From contig VXBM01000192.1 in NCBI GenBank assembly GCA_013400155.1, forward strand, positions 582,149 to 646,148: DNA of 64,000 nucleotides, in the 5' to 3' direction. The position numbers and the translations under genes were made by a program. Positions within the stretch are counted from its first letter, which is position 1. Each line of letters starts with the position of its first letter. The notes under the pieces were generated by a model. It saw only the letters and a list, made by a program, of their open reading frames with translations. It did not search any database and was not told the origin of the DNA. Shown here piece after piece: positions 1 through 11,849 of this stretch. This DNA is from Helopsaltes ochotensis. Taxonomy: Eukaryota; Chordata; Aves; Passeriformes; Locustellidae.

Positions 1-8
1 ATTTGCAG

Positions 9-220
9 ATGTTCCAGGTGATCCAGCCTGAAAGGAGAGTCCTGTATATCCAAGCAAATAATTGTGTGGAGGCCAAGGACTGGATTGATATCCTCACCAA
101 AGTTAGCCAGTGCAACAAGAAGCGCCTCACTGTCTACCATCCCTCGGCTTATCTCAATGGCCACTGGCTTTGCTGTAAAGCTGCTGCAGATAACACCCCT
201 GGCTGCACACCCTGCACAGG
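9..220 (+). CDS. RASA3: RASA3 coding exon: end of PH domain and Btk zinc motif (partial gene, 5' part outside window)
   Basis: RASA3 (GAP1-IP4BP) accelerates GTP hydrolysis on Ras and Rap1 at the plasma membrane, where its PH/Btk module binds phosphoinositides and inositol tetrakisphosphate. The usual order is C2-C2-RasGAP-PH-Btk in about 830 residues; only the last 191 residues lie in this window. This exon follows an AG at 7-8 and ends at a GTAAGG donor (221) in phase 2. It begins MFQVIQPER and carries the invariant PH Trp (codon 81-83, in AKDWID). The Btk motif follows, with candidate zinc ligands His (138-140), Cys-Cys (171-176) and Cys (204-206). The match to vertebrate RASA3 is recognised by eye and is near-identical in stretches such as YIQANNCVEAKDWIDILTK. 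Only 8 bases of the upstream intron are visible, so the exon start rests on the AG and on homology. The reading frame appears intact. Confidence 0.95.
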
Positions 221-957
221 GTAAGGGTTTTAACGTGCCACTGGTGTGGCTACTGCCATGGGTACGTGTCTCTGCAGGGTGACTTGCAGGTGCACAGTTA
301 ACCAAGGTTTGCCAGGTGTTCGAAGGCCATCTGTTGGTATTCCTAATTCTGCACGCCTTGATCAAAATGTTCACTTTTTACAGTTAGAGGTGGTGATAGG
401 TGTTGACTGTGGAATTAAAAATACTTTGGTTTTAATCATCTGTCGTTAATGAAAATGTCCGAAATCCCCTCAATATTCCATTTGTGAATTCCTGAAGCAC
501 TCATCTGCTCATAGATTTAATTCTAAACTGATCTGTTCAGGGGGCTACTCGTGCTCTCTCTTAAATGAAGATGGAATGTCTGGTTTGTAGGAAGCAATTT
601 TCATCTAAACTGAGAGAAGTAACAAGACTGTAGTGGTACTTAGAATGTAAGACCTAGGTAGTTGGAAGTTCGATGCTTTGGCTCCTCCATCTGGTTGTAG
701 CTGACTAATTCAGCAAAATGTCTGGATATTGATACCATCTTCTCTTTCAAGTCGGTGAAATGGTGCTGGATAAATAGAGGCATAGAGAAGTTTGAACTTG
801 TCTTCATCTCTTGGGAAAAAGTGGAAGGTTTTGAGCTCTGTTACACTCAGAAATCTCTTGGCTTTCATGAGAACTTTGTTTTCCTTGTTAAGTGCTTTAT
901 GTGCCATAATACACTGTTTAGCTTATAACTTTTACCTCTCTTCCTGATGCCTTACAG
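221..957 (+). other. RASA3 intron
   Basis: The intron starts with GTAAGG and ends with a pyrimidine-rich tract and CTTACAG. It joins a phase 2 codon (GG|A, Gly). I see no repeat or other gene in it. Confidence 0.9.
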
Positions 958-1061
958 AGGCCTGCCAGCAAATATACAACTGGATATAGATGGAGACAGA
1001 GAAACTGAACGCATCTACTCTCTTTTCAACCTGTATATGCCAAAATTGGAGAAAATGCAAG
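958..1061 (+). CDS. RASA3: RASA3 coding exon: linker after the Btk motif
   Basis: This 104-base exon continues RASA3 directly after the Btk motif. Spliced to the exon ending at 220, it reads GGLPANIQLDIDGDRETER, then a segment IYSLFNLYMPKLEKMQ that looks helical. It is flanked by CTTACAG (951-957) and GTGAGG (1062-1067). It enters in phase 2 and leaves in phase 1. The residues match the conserved region between the Btk motif and the C-terminal helical tail of RASA3. Confidence 0.95.
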
Positions 1062-2787
1062 GTGAGGATTAAAGATCATTGCATCTCCAATTCACTTACC
1101 AAGGCAAAAATACCTGTGAAAAGTTGGATAATCTGGCTCCACCAGCCTCGCAAATCATATCCTAGAACATAATGGCCTTTATTCCACTTGTTTCCCCTTC
1201 TGCTGTCTTGAGGCAGTTGTGTATATTATTTTTGGTGCAGTCTCATGGTCTGTAAAAAGTTCTTTGCGTAATAACAGTTGTTTGAAATACGGTCTTAACC
1301 ACATCATCCTAAAATAGCATAGGCACAGAGCGTTGCTTGGATGCTCTGAATTGACAAACCAGAGCCAGCACTGAACCAGAGGTTTACTGACCCTGACGAG
1401 AAGCACCAGCAAAGTTGAGGTTTCAGTGCAATATGGTTTTGTGTTACCAGAAGTCATGTGCACGCACATTCCCTGATTCAGGTCCTAAGAGCAGGCTGGA
1501 TACACGTGGTTCCCTCGGAAAGGCTCTTTCGTAATTACCCATTGAGGATGACCTGGGGATGCCTGTGAAATGTTGAAAAGTGGAGTTTTGGCTGGGAAAC
1601 TTCCAGGAGCTGAGGGAAGCAGAGATGTGATGGAAAGGATAAAAGAAAGAAGAGACAGCAGAGGAAGTTGGTACTAGCAGGCATGCCAAGAGAAGTATCC
1701 GGTGTACACAGTGCCAGACTTGAAATCCCAGTTTAGCATAGGGAGTGGCGGGGAAGCCTTCGCTGTGGCACTGATCTTTAAATAGGACTTTATTTTATAA
1801 TATGAGATAAGCCAGTGGTGTCAAACACACAGACTGGAAAGCACTTTAATCTGTTCCTGGCTGCTGTGCAATTGCAAACTCAAGATCCTCACCACTTCCG
1901 AGCTGTCTGAACTGGTGCCCAGCTTTCCCTGTTCCGAATCCTCGCTGCCAGAGCCAGCATTGAGTTTCGGTGTTGGGGAAAAGGACGCAGGTCTGGCACA
2001 GACAGCGCAGCAAGGGGAAGGGAATTTGAAAGCTGAGACTGGGACAGCAGTAAAGCTAGAAGGAGAGACAAAGTAAAATACTCTTTCTGCTTCTTTCCCC
2101 TTCTAATATGCTCCACTACAGTGCAGGAGTAGGAAATATGTTGCGGATGTTCATGTGCAGTCAGTGTCCAGATCTCTTAGGATGGCTCCCTGGTAAGGTC
2201 AGAAGATACAGAAGTATAACTTGCTCCTTTAGATATGTCATAAACCAGGCAGTAGTTTTGGCACATTCTGCTTGTGCTTATTGTGTGAATCTTTTAGGGG
2301 TAATGTGGTAAGACATGAGTACTTCAGCCTGTACTGTTTTCAAATTCAGCCTGTACTTGCTGTCTGGGGATGGAACCTGTCCCAACAAGTGAATACTTGA
2401 CTTTGTGCAGGCCAGCCCCACAGCTGCAGTGGCAGGCCTGTGTAAGAGTTTCTAAAATGTGTGCAGATAGTGGCATTTGAGATTAAAGCATTGCCTGTGC
2501 AATAAAGGACAGCTTCCCACCAAGCCAGGAGCAGCTGCCAGGATTGCTGCCCTTTCCGTACAAGACGAGGAGGAGGGAACGGGCATGGGACAGCCTCTGT
2601 GCCTCCCAACAGCCCAGCAAAAGGACAGGGACCTTGTGCTGTTGATGTCAGCCACAGTTCTCTGGTGGTCATACAGAAGCAAACCAAGAAACTGTACAAA
2701 CCCCAGACTGAATTTTTTAGTGTCCTTGTCTTGCTTTTTTCCCCCTGCCTGATACCTATTCCTGTACTTTATTTTTTTTTTCTCCAG
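1062..2787 (+). other. RASA3 intron
   Basis: This 1.7-kb intron runs from a GTGAGG donor to a strong acceptor: a T-rich tract at about 2766-2784 followed by CTCCAG. It joins in phase 1. ORFs of up to 117 codons occur on the - strand (2346-2699) but lack protein character. No recognisable repeat was seen. Confidence 0.9.
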
Positions 2788-2971
2788 AGGCCTGTGGAAG
2801 CAAATCTGTGTATGATGGACCTGAAGAGGAAGAGTATTCTACATTCATAATTGATGACCCTAAGGAGACATATAAAACACTAAAGCTGATTATTGAAGGT
2901 GTTGCAACTTTAGAGCAGGAGCACGCTCAGTATAAGAGGGATAAATTTAAGAAGACAAAGTATGGAAGCCA
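2788..2971 (+). CDS. RASA3: RASA3 coding exon: C-terminal helical region
   Basis: This 184-base exon encodes a segment beginning EACGSKSVYDGPEEEEYS, then a highly charged helical stretch that includes LEQEHAQYKRDKFKKTKYGS. The acceptor is CTCCAG (2782-2787). The donor is GTAAGT (2972-2977), in phase 2. The split codon CA|A (Gln) is completed by the next exon. The sequence is strongly conserved with mammalian RASA3. An acidic run (EEEE) sits ahead of a Lys-rich C-terminal stretch. Confidence 0.95.
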
Positions 2972-3549
2972 GTAAGTACAATGGGCTGTACAAACAGGGA
3001 AACAGTCCTGGAACATGGTATTTCCCTTGCTTATGCTCTGGCTTTCACCATATTTTGTACAAAAAAGGTCCTGCAAATACATACAGAGTAGCACTGTGAC
3101 TTGGGATTTATATCGCAATATTTTAAAGGATTGAAAGGAATTTTTTAATGCTTGTTTTTAATGCAGTTTCGTTCATAAAATTTAAATGTGAGTTTGTTAT
3201 ACTGTTGGATTTAAATTGTGGACTTGTGCTGGTGAGCTGAGCAGTTAATAGCAGAAGATACATGAGCTTACCAGCTTATCTTGGAGTATTGGTTTAAAAA
3301 TGGAAAGAGTGGCTGACACAGCCACATGACTGTATTTTGCGTACACATAAAGTATTCTGTATATGGCTGGCAAAAAAGAAGATCAATTCAGTCAGTTCTA
3401 GCTCAAGTAAAATGCAGTATTACCATTACAAATAGAACTTTGAAAATCAAATTTAGGGAAAATGTTCTTGTGTTTTCCACTTTGTTCTGACATTTCCATG
3501 TCCTGACAGAAAGCTCTATGTATAATACTGACTTTTCCTTTTCTTTTAG
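2972..3549 (+). other. RASA3 last intron
   Basis: Starts GTAAGT and ends with a T-rich tract and TTTTAG (3544-3549). It is short and AT-rich. I see no other feature. Confidence 0.9.
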
Positions 3550-3625
3550 AGAACATCCTATTGGTGACAAGAGCTTCCAGACATACATCAGGCAACAGTC
3601 AGAGATCTCAGCACATTCCATATGA
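3550..3625 (+). CDS. RASA3: RASA3 terminal coding exon with stop codon
   Basis: The final coding segment reads EHPIGDKSFQTYIRQQ, then SEISAHSI, and stops with TGA at 3623-3625. It is spliced through the Gln codon shared with the exon ending at 2971. The four exons sum to 576 bases (212+104+184+76), exactly 192 codons including the stop, which confirms the splice phases. The C-terminus matches the known RASA3 end almost residue for residue, so the gene is neither truncated nor read through here. Confidence 0.95.
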
Positions 3626-4341
3626 AGTGCAAAGGAAATCACAGGACAGTGCTGAAGGGTTGATCAGTGATGCTAAATAGCAAAACAAAAGGGAAGCCAC
3701 ACATGTAGCAAAATGTATAAGTGTCAAGCTTACAAACTTTGAGACATGGCATATGTGTTCTCTTTTCAAGAAACTGTTATAATGGTTGCTATGCACTTTA
3801 TTCATCTGGTTATTTACAGATGATGAAACCCTGCCTTCTAGGCAATTGTGATGTGTATTTTTAAATTTGCTTTGGTTTCTTGGAATCTAGCGATCAGTTC
3901 AATGATCAAGGTGTGTGGACTTCATCTTGACAACTCCCATGCAATTCCTTGTGTTTTGGAAACCAAGCATGCTGCTAATACGCAGCATTTTCTAGAACAG
4001 TTGTTTGTTACTGTTTTTTGTTCCTGATTAATGTATATTATGCCACACCCCCTGTGTTCTCTCTTAGGAAAAGCTTAGGAACACTTTACTTTTAATGCCT
4101 GTATTTAGAAAAAAAGCAGAGAAAAATCCCTCTGGTGTAATCATCTACACTGTAGCTTGTATACTGAGCAGGCCAAGGAGCAGGCCTTTTGTTTTTACAG
4201 CAGTGTAATTTTTGTTAACTGTGGACAGTTTTTAATAGAAATTCAAATCTGAATGGTACTCTTGATATTTTTGAGATACGAAGTCATTTCTCCAGGCACA
4301 TTCAGCAGACTTTGGATTTGAAGATACAATCTCAGCAATGT

Positions 4342-4347
4342 AATAAA
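4342..4347 (+). terminator. Proximal poly(A) signal AATAAA in RASA3 3'UTR
   Basis: A canonical hexamer about 720 bases after the stop codon. The downstream sequence is not notably GT-rich, so its use is uncertain. Confidence 0.4.
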
Positions 4348-4794
4348 ACTGACTCTGATAAATATGGGTAAGAAAGAAACGAACTCATGTCAAAGGTGTG
4401 TGTTTCTCTTACACAGTCCAGTGAATGGTAATCTTTGAAAGTCTGCCAAAGGCAAGGTAAGCTGATTTTGATGACCACCTATCACCACAGTGAGAAGGAC
4501 AAATAGAATATGAATCTGGCAGCTGAGACATGCTGATTCCCAGGCACAAAAGTCATCAGGATGGGTCTTCTCTGAAAGGATGTTTATGCACTGGAGTCCA
4601 TGTTATCCTAGTACCACTTGCTTTTCTGGAAAATAGATTTCTACTTTTCCAAAAATGTTTTTAAATACTTTTTAAAAGAGACTTGATAAATGATATTTAG
4701 TATATTAACATGCATAATGATAACTTGTTAATCCTATGAGTGTAGTAAAAATGGAATGAGCTGTGTATCTCACTAATACCAACAAAAGAAGAGG

Positions 4795-4800
4795 AATAAA
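4795..4800 (+). terminator. Middle poly(A) signal AATAAA in RASA3 3'UTR
   Basis: A canonical hexamer about 1.17 kb after the stop. It is followed by GGTATTTTAAATAG, with a weak U-rich downstream element. Confidence 0.35.
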
Positions 4801-5350
4801 GGTATTTTAAATAGTCAATGCATATTTATGTATGCTGTTTAGTTGTACACCATAATTTTTCTCTGTATAAGGGTCTGATATAAAAACTTCTAGCTTGCAA
4901 GCCTACATGATGGACTTAAGCCTCTGTGGGGTAGAAGCTAGCACAGGTTTTAAGCCAAGTTGGATCAGAAAGCATTGATCAGTTTAATGTGAAGGTGTCT
5001 GTGTCTTTGCTTCAAGTGTTAAAGAATAGTTCCTAACTGTGTCCTCATTGCATCTGACATGATTTAAGATGGCTAAAGTACTTCGAATGCCTCTGTTTGT
5101 TAGTGATGTTCTTAGGAATTAAGTTTTGGTTTTGTTCGAATATATAGTAGACCACCTTCTAGTAGATGATAAATGATCTTTTATTCATCTTCACCCAGCA
5201 GACTGTGGAAAGGGAAGTAACGAAGCATTGTAAAGATGCATTTAGGACTCCAAGCTTTTAGCTGCCATGAACTGCAATTTTTAACATGTATTTGTAACTT
5301 AATATTGTTTATAAAATACTAATGACCTGTAATGTGTGTTCTACTTGCCA

Positions 5351-5356
5351 ATTAAA
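5351..5356 (+). terminator. Distal poly(A) signal ATTAAA, likely RASA3 transcript end
   Basis: The common variant hexamer lies at the end of the AT-rich UTR-like block. It is followed within 20-50 bases by T-rich and GT-rich sequence. It is the best candidate for the distal cleavage site on position and context. Confidence 0.55.
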
Positions 5357-8300
5357 AGGAATAGTTTATTTCTGAAAACTGTGTCCACGCTTGGAGTCTT
5401 TTTAAATTCACAGTGGCCACCAGCATGCCTCTTGGCACAGCATGTGCTTGGTGGGGCCATGGATGGAGATCCTTGTGAGTGCAACCTGCCAAGTCCCATC
5501 CTCCCTCTTCCTCCCATCCCCACCCACCCCTTTTCTTGTCAGCATTGTACCCATGGGACTCTGCAGGGAACCAGACTGTGTATCTGAGCCAGCCACCTTA
5601 GCAAAGAAAGTTTGCTCAGCTAGGACAGCATCTTGAACTGGTTCCTTGTGTTACTGCACAGTAACTGAGCTGAGACCATGTTGAAAGGACAGGAGGAACG
5701 AGCTGAGCCCATGGCACCCTGCATGCCTGTGGATTGGCTCATAGACCTATGGAACCATCGCCCTTCTGATTAGGACCTGTTCTGGGACAAAACCTTGGGC
5801 TTGCTGAGGTCTGTGCTAGTCATACTCCTGGAGCTTACCCAGCCTCTGGATAATCATGCACGGAACTCTGGCTCTGAGATGTATGACAAGCTGCACACAC
5901 TGGTTCTCTTGGGGAGTGTTTCTAGGGAGGCTGGGCAATGGCCCCCCCAGGATGGAAAACTGCTGACCAGCATTCAGGGTGTGTTCACTCAGCTGATGTT
6001 GAAGGTAACTCCCACTGCTCTAGTGGGTGTCTCTCGCCAGAACCCAGCCGTGTTCTTCCGAGAAGCTTCTGGGGACGAGCTGCTGCAGGCATGCTCGAGC
6101 TGAGTGACAGCAGCGGTTTAACAGATAAACCACATCCAGGAACAAAAACCAAACTGATGGGGGAAGACACATCACCAGTGTCCTGGTGAAGATGAACTGA
6201 ACCACAATTGTGTAAATTTGGGGTTTTGCTGAGGAACTGTAGGCCATGTTTTGAAAACAAAATTTTACATGAAATGAGATAGAAACCTGACACAAGATTT
6301 TTAAGAAATGAGAGGAGTTAAATGCAAAATTACAGTAACACCATTTCCAGCTCTCTTTTTCACTCAGTCTCATCTGGTGTATACAGTAATTTTCTTCTCC
6401 TGCTAATATATCTTAGCTTAAGTCAATAGGAAGTCTTTGAAATCTGCTTTTCTTACAGCATAACGTTGTGTGTTTGGTGAGGCGGTTGTGTTAAAACTGG
6501 GCTTCCAGTAATTGCTTAGCCTCTCTGTCCTGTCTGTCTGCAGCATATATTTCTGATGCTATCTTCAGAAACACTCAGAAATCCTACCCACAAGAGAAAT
6601 AGCTTGATTGGGAAACTTGGGACAGCATCCCTTGTGCCTAGAATAGCAAAAAATAGGGGAAAATAGCAAAAAATAAAAAAGCATAGGAATAAGTAAGCAT
6701 ATCAGGTGACCTTCTGTGCTCTGTCCAAGGCTGAAAAGCAACAAAATTATTTTTGATAGAAAACATATTTAGAAGCTGGGCTGTTCTCTCCTGGGACTTC
6801 TACTGCCAAAGAAGTTTCCTGTGCTTGTTCTCTCCCTTGCTGAAGCAATGTGCTAGGGCAGGACTGATGTGGTGACAGGACCCAGATCTGTAGGCAGCTG
6901 GCTGTGTGAGACAGCTGTCTGAGGCACCTAAATTTCTATGTGATTCCCATCCTCTTTCTGCAATACTCTATGCTGTTTCACCTTTTTAAAGGTCTATGTG
7001 AGAAGCTCACCGGAAAGCAGGAGAATGTGTGAACCTGCCAGCCCCCATTATTATTACGATGCCAGGAAATGGGTGCTGCAGGAGGAATATGGTGTAAGGA
7101 TGGACAGTGGTGCTTGGAGATAAAGAACAGCATCTTCCCATGAGTCACCTTGTGTGAATGCATTGCAGCCGGGCTAGCAGGGCCGACTGAAGACAGCATT
7201 TCCTTCTGGCTCTTGGGCTACTGTCATTAAACAGTAACATTGAATAAATTATTCCAAAGCTCAAGTGGGTACTGAGGAACGGAGGAAGTTTTAAGAAGCA
7301 GCGTTGTATTCCTATAAGATTCTGGATGTGATCTGTGAAAGATTGCAAAGAGTCATCATGCATCAATTGGTCTGGATTCCTAAAATATAACAGAATCCTA
7401 GGAGATTAATCTAGAGGATAGAAACCAGCCCTCCTAACTTATGAACAAATTACACATACCTTTCCATTTCAATCCTTATTTTTCTTCTGCTACTCTATTT
7501 GAGCCACTCTGATTTACCTAAAAATTTAACATCAGGTTTACTAGTTTTGTGCAAAGCTGTGACGTTCAACCCCAAAGTTTCCTGGTATTAGTAGCTTTGC
7601 CTGCAAAAATAATGTGGAAGTCTTGATTAAATTAAAGGCTCACCAGCAGCCTGGGCTAGATGTAAGGAAAGTTGAAATGGTGAGAACAGAAACTGGCTTT
7701 TCACCAGTTTGAAAACACTGCTATGCTGAATCTTAACCAAAAGCATGCCCTAGATGACATCAGTCTGTTTAGTGCTGAGAGCAAATTCTCCGCAAGTGTG
7801 GGGTCTGTGTGGTGTCTGACTTACCTTACTAAATCCATTCATAATTTTTAACCTCTGTCACAGTTGCACTGTTCCCTCCTAAAGCTGCCAAAAGGAAGTA
7901 CACTTTTTATTGTTGACTTGAGGCCATAACAAAAGCACTACCTAGATACGGACTCTTACAGGTCTTACAGGCAAATGAGATAGGTTTTCATAGAGATGAC
8001 AGCAGTGCACAGGATTGCATCATGTACCAAAGGAATGAATTTGTAAATGTAATTGACTAAGAAAGATACTTCGGATAAATGCAACCATTTATTTCTCTGG
8101 GGGTGGAAACTAAAACTGTAGTTTGTGTACAGAAATCTGATAATGGGAATACGAGAAGTGAATTTATGAATTAAAGGTGAAGAAAGAAATACTTGATGAA
8201 AATACGAATGGATCACAAAAAAAGAAAGTGAGGGCTACCCTGACATGCCTTGTGTTTTGCTTTCTTTGGCAAGTTCTTGTGCATTTCAGCTCAGTTAGAA

Positions 8301-8932
8301 TTCCTACTTCTCATTCTCTATAGAAGATATATTTTTGGCATCCATGACAGCCTATGACTAGAGAGGATCACAGCTGAGAAAAGCAACTTTAAAAATAGAC
8401 AGACTCATCTGTGGTGTCTGGAGATACAAATGCTTTGCCTCCCGCTGCGCCACAACGTTGTGAGAACAACTCCGTGGTATGTCACCTCTTGGGTAAGGCC
8501 CTCTTAAAGAGATGCTGCTGCCTCCCCTGGGCTGTGGTCCTGCGTCCCACTGATGAAACAGAATCAGTGAAATAATTGGGAGTTGTTAGGAGGAGATTTT
8601 GGAAAAACCTGGACTGTCTACCTAACCAAGTTTATAGCAGTCTCATAAACACTTGCATCAGCACAGCTGACAAGATGAGGACAAGCCACTCAGAGAGCTT
8701 TACCACCAGAGAGAATGTGTGATAGCTGCTCTGGCACCCTCCCCACCAGCCCTTTGCTGCCTCGAGTTGGCATGGTGAAGACTGTGAGAGGCTCAAAGGC
8801 AGGCTAGTTTTCCCACTAGATCTGGGCTTGAATCTCCTTCGTTTGAATATTGTCATACTTTTTCATTTTGGAGAAGGCACCTTGGTATAATTTCTGTCAA
8901 AGATACAGGAAGAGAGAACAGTAAGCAAAGAG

Positions 8933-8968
8933 CTCTCAGAGGGAGTAGTTTGTAGAGCCCTCTGAGAG
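8933..8968. repeat. Perfect 11-bp inverted repeat (hairpin)
   Basis: CTCTCAGAGGG at 8933-8943 is the exact reverse complement of CCCTCTGAGAG at 8958-8968, with a 14-base loop. It could fold as a hairpin in DNA or RNA. No gene context suggests a function. Confidence 0.85.
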
Positions 8969-10739
8969 GACTTAGCATTGAGTCTCACCAAAGAGTACCT
9001 GGTGCCCAATCTATTTTGGTGTCAGAGATGGCTGATGCTTTTGCTTTATTTGGAAGTTGTGACTACAGGAGAGGGGATGAAGACAGTGGCAGGCCTGGGC
9101 AGACAGTAGCAGTCTTATTAAGAGGAGAAAAGTATGAAAATCCTCATGGGGAGGCAGGACCCATCTTCCTGGGCTGGAAAAGGCCAAGTGCTCTGGTGTT
9201 CAAGGGCCTGCTCAGCTCTTGCGGTGGGACCTGACACAGTCAAAGTAAAGCAAGAGCTAGGAGGCCATGGGCAGCCTAAAGTAGAAAAATCAGAACTGGT
9301 TTTGCCCACTGAGATCCCAAAGCTGAATGATGCTCTCTTAATCGAGCTGTCCAGTAATTCATTTTCTCTGCATGTTTCTCCTGCCTAAGCAATTCCTGCT
9401 GTGAAGGAGAGTTGTTGTTTTCTGTTGTGTTCCTTCAGGGCTGAAAACCCTTTGAGCCACCATGCAGCCACATGTGCATGGACCACCTGCAGCTGCCTGG
9501 GGCTAGCAAGGAGGAGAGTGGGGCACTTCCCTGGCTCCCTACATATGGGTGCTGTGGGACAGGGCTTCTGTGAGTCTCCCCAGGCTCTGCGGGCAAGGTT
9601 GGCACTTCTTTTGCCTTCCTTCCTTCCTTGGCCCTGCCCCTCCAAAACTATCCCAATTTCTTCTCACCTGGTGCCCGGACAGAATAGATGGAGACAGACC
9701 CTGCTTACCAGCACCTTCCTCTTGTCCCGAGTGCAGGCCCAGCCTGTTGCCCTTTCTGGTGTCTCAGATCTTGTGTTCACCATTGCCCTAGTCCTGTCAT
9801 CACCAAAAGACTCAGTGTGGAAAGGATCTCTAGGGGACCCCTCATCCCACCTGCCCCTCAGATCAGGTCTGTTGACTGCTCCTAATAGTACCTTTGTCTT
9901 TGAGACAGCACTGCTGTCTTCACTCAGTCAAGGAGGCCACTTGGGCAGTGATACAACTCTGCAGTGGAGGAAGAACAAAGCTGGTGAGCTGTCTGGGAAG
10001 TTTTATTCTTCCCTTACGAGAATCTCAGTGCTGCTTGGAGGTAATGGGATGCAAAGAGAAGTATTTCCATGCCACAGGCAACTATGCAAGCATCCCTGCC
10101 AGTAAAATTTCACTCATCTGAGTATTTGTGAGTGGCAGGGGCTGAGTGTTCAAAACCAGACATTAGGGGCTTCAAAATGGCATAAAGCAGAAGTGAGATT
10201 TCTTTTGCAGGGGATGGGGAATGATGTTCTACTGAATATGTTCATACACAACTCTGACAGCACTTAGTGTTACTTAACCAGGCAATCTCGGATTTCTTAT
10301 GATATCCATGAGAAGCAAGAATCGTATTTAAATTAATTCAAAAGACGTCATAAGACAAGGAAAATAGGATTCTCACTTGCAGATGTCCACCATGTAGATG
10401 CTGGCATTTCGATAAGTTACTCATCCTCCAATAGTCAGGGGAAAGAGAGGCCTCTCTGAAGTGTGATTCACAACACCTTTTAGAATGTCTACTTTAGGAT
10501 GACATTAATTAAACCTTAAAAATTTTCAGTTCCGTTCTGTAGACTGCAAAGAACCTGGCATGATCTCTTATGGTACAGACATCTGAAGCTGGTGAGATGA
10601 AGAACAGCCAGGGTGACAGGAGGGAATCCCAGCTGCTGTGATGTGCGTTGTCACTCTTTACTCACCCCTGATGTACAGCCGGTGATTTTTTTGCAAGCCC
10701 TGGATGTCCTCACAGGGTTTTCCCTCGTGCCTTTGGTGC

Positions 10740-11140
10740 CACAGGGACGGCTGAGGCCACTAGATGGGGGTGCAGGATCTCCTGCAGGATCCGTCCCACA
10801 ACCCCGGGTCCCGCTCAGGATGTGCTGTTCGGCGGTGATCCCGAGCGGGGGAAGCTCGGGAGTGCTTTCCTGGGACACCAGCACTGCCTCTGTGCGTTGC
10901 TGGCTCAGCTGGTGCCACACACGGACCCCGGTGGGATGTGAGCCCGTCATGGGTTCCCCTGACTCGCCAGAACATGCTCTGAGGGCTTCAACTGGGTTGT
11001 TTTTCCTTTGCCTCCTGTGGTGGCACGGCACCACAAGCCGGGGATGCTCCAACAGCCGCACCAAAAAGCTGCCAGGACCCCGTGCCCTCTCCCAAAACAA
11101 ACTTGGACTGGCAGAATCCGAGCAGGTTGGTTCAAGCCTT
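10740..11140. other. CpG-enriched, GC-rich patch in intergenic DNA
   Basis: This 400-base stretch contains roughly twenty CpG dinucleotides, including clusters such as CCCCGGGTCCCGCTC and CCCGAGCGGGGG, whereas flanking DNA has few. It may be a small orphan CpG island, an enhancer, or simply a local GC peak. The long overlapping ORFs on both strands are explained by the scarcity of AT-rich stop codons. Confidence 0.45.
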
Positions 11141-11849
11141 GCATGGCGAGCCCGCGGTGCTTTCAGCTGTGTACTGGGTGTCAGATAAAACAATAGTCCT
11201 GCTTGGCAGAGGGCAGCCAGATGAGAAAGGTAAATCCCTCCTGCTTCAGCACAAAGAGAGTGGCAATTCTCATGTGGGACCACTTAGTCCTAAAGCACCA
11301 AAGCAGCAATGAATTTCCTGGCCATTGCTTTCAGTTCACTTTGTACTTCTCGTATTGCATGTGTGGGATATTGTTCTAATTTTTAACAATCTCTGGTCCC
11401 CTGATTTGCTCTTCTATCCTCTTTTCCAAAGTGCAAAGGGAAACACACTTGACGGGGTGAGCTGTACATCCTTATTTTTCAATTCACACTGGGAAATGAC
11501 TGTGTGTTTAAGTCTCCTGTGCCACAAGTGATTCCTGTGGTGAGGATCAGAGAGCTACAGTGGCCCTGTGGTCATTTCTGGAGTAGCTCAGAAGAAATCC
11601 CAAGGGCAGAGTGCCTTACAGCACTGATATCGTACATCCCCATCCACGTTATCATCACATCCACATTAGAACTGGCCCAAAGAATTTATGTTCTGAAAAA
11701 AGAAAATACTTATAAACAATGTGAATACTGGCATTCCTAAGCTTGGAACTGGGTGTATCATCCTATTGTTTTTGCAAGCACTAGCAGAACAAGAACACTA
11801 CTATATTTGATCAATCTTATGAGTCCTGCATCTTGAGAGACCTTTTTAA

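Larger units (their letters stand above)
3626..5380 (+). other. RASA3: RASA3 3' untranslated region
   Basis: AT-rich sequence without a sustained ORF follows the stop codon. Three poly(A) signals lie in it: AATAAA at 4342, AATAAA at 4795 and ATTAAA at 5351. I place the main end just after the last one, because a GT-rich stretch (CTGTGTCC, near 5380) follows and base composition changes to GC-richer intergenic DNA around 5,400. The end point is an inference from sequence; cleavage could also occur after the two upstream signals. Confidence 0.7.
5381..11849. other. Intergenic DNA, no gene recognised
   Basis: ORFs occur on both strands, the longest being 234 codons on + at 9401-10105 and 210 codons on - at 10651-11283. 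They overlap one another in different frames, have no domain character and follow local GC content. I found no clear transposon. Sub-features listed separately are a hairpin at 8933-8968 and a CpG-enriched patch at about 10,740-11,140. Confidence 0.6.

Noticed and set aside
9401..10105. 234-codon + strand ORF
   Set aside because: GC-rich intergenic DNA with overlapping ORFs in other frames. Composition is random-looking with no domain or conserved motif, and nothing indicates splicing to a known gene.
10613..11283. 191-codon + and 210-codon - overlapping ORFs
   Set aside because: Both strands are open at once, which is what the CpG-rich composition predicts. No recognisable protein.
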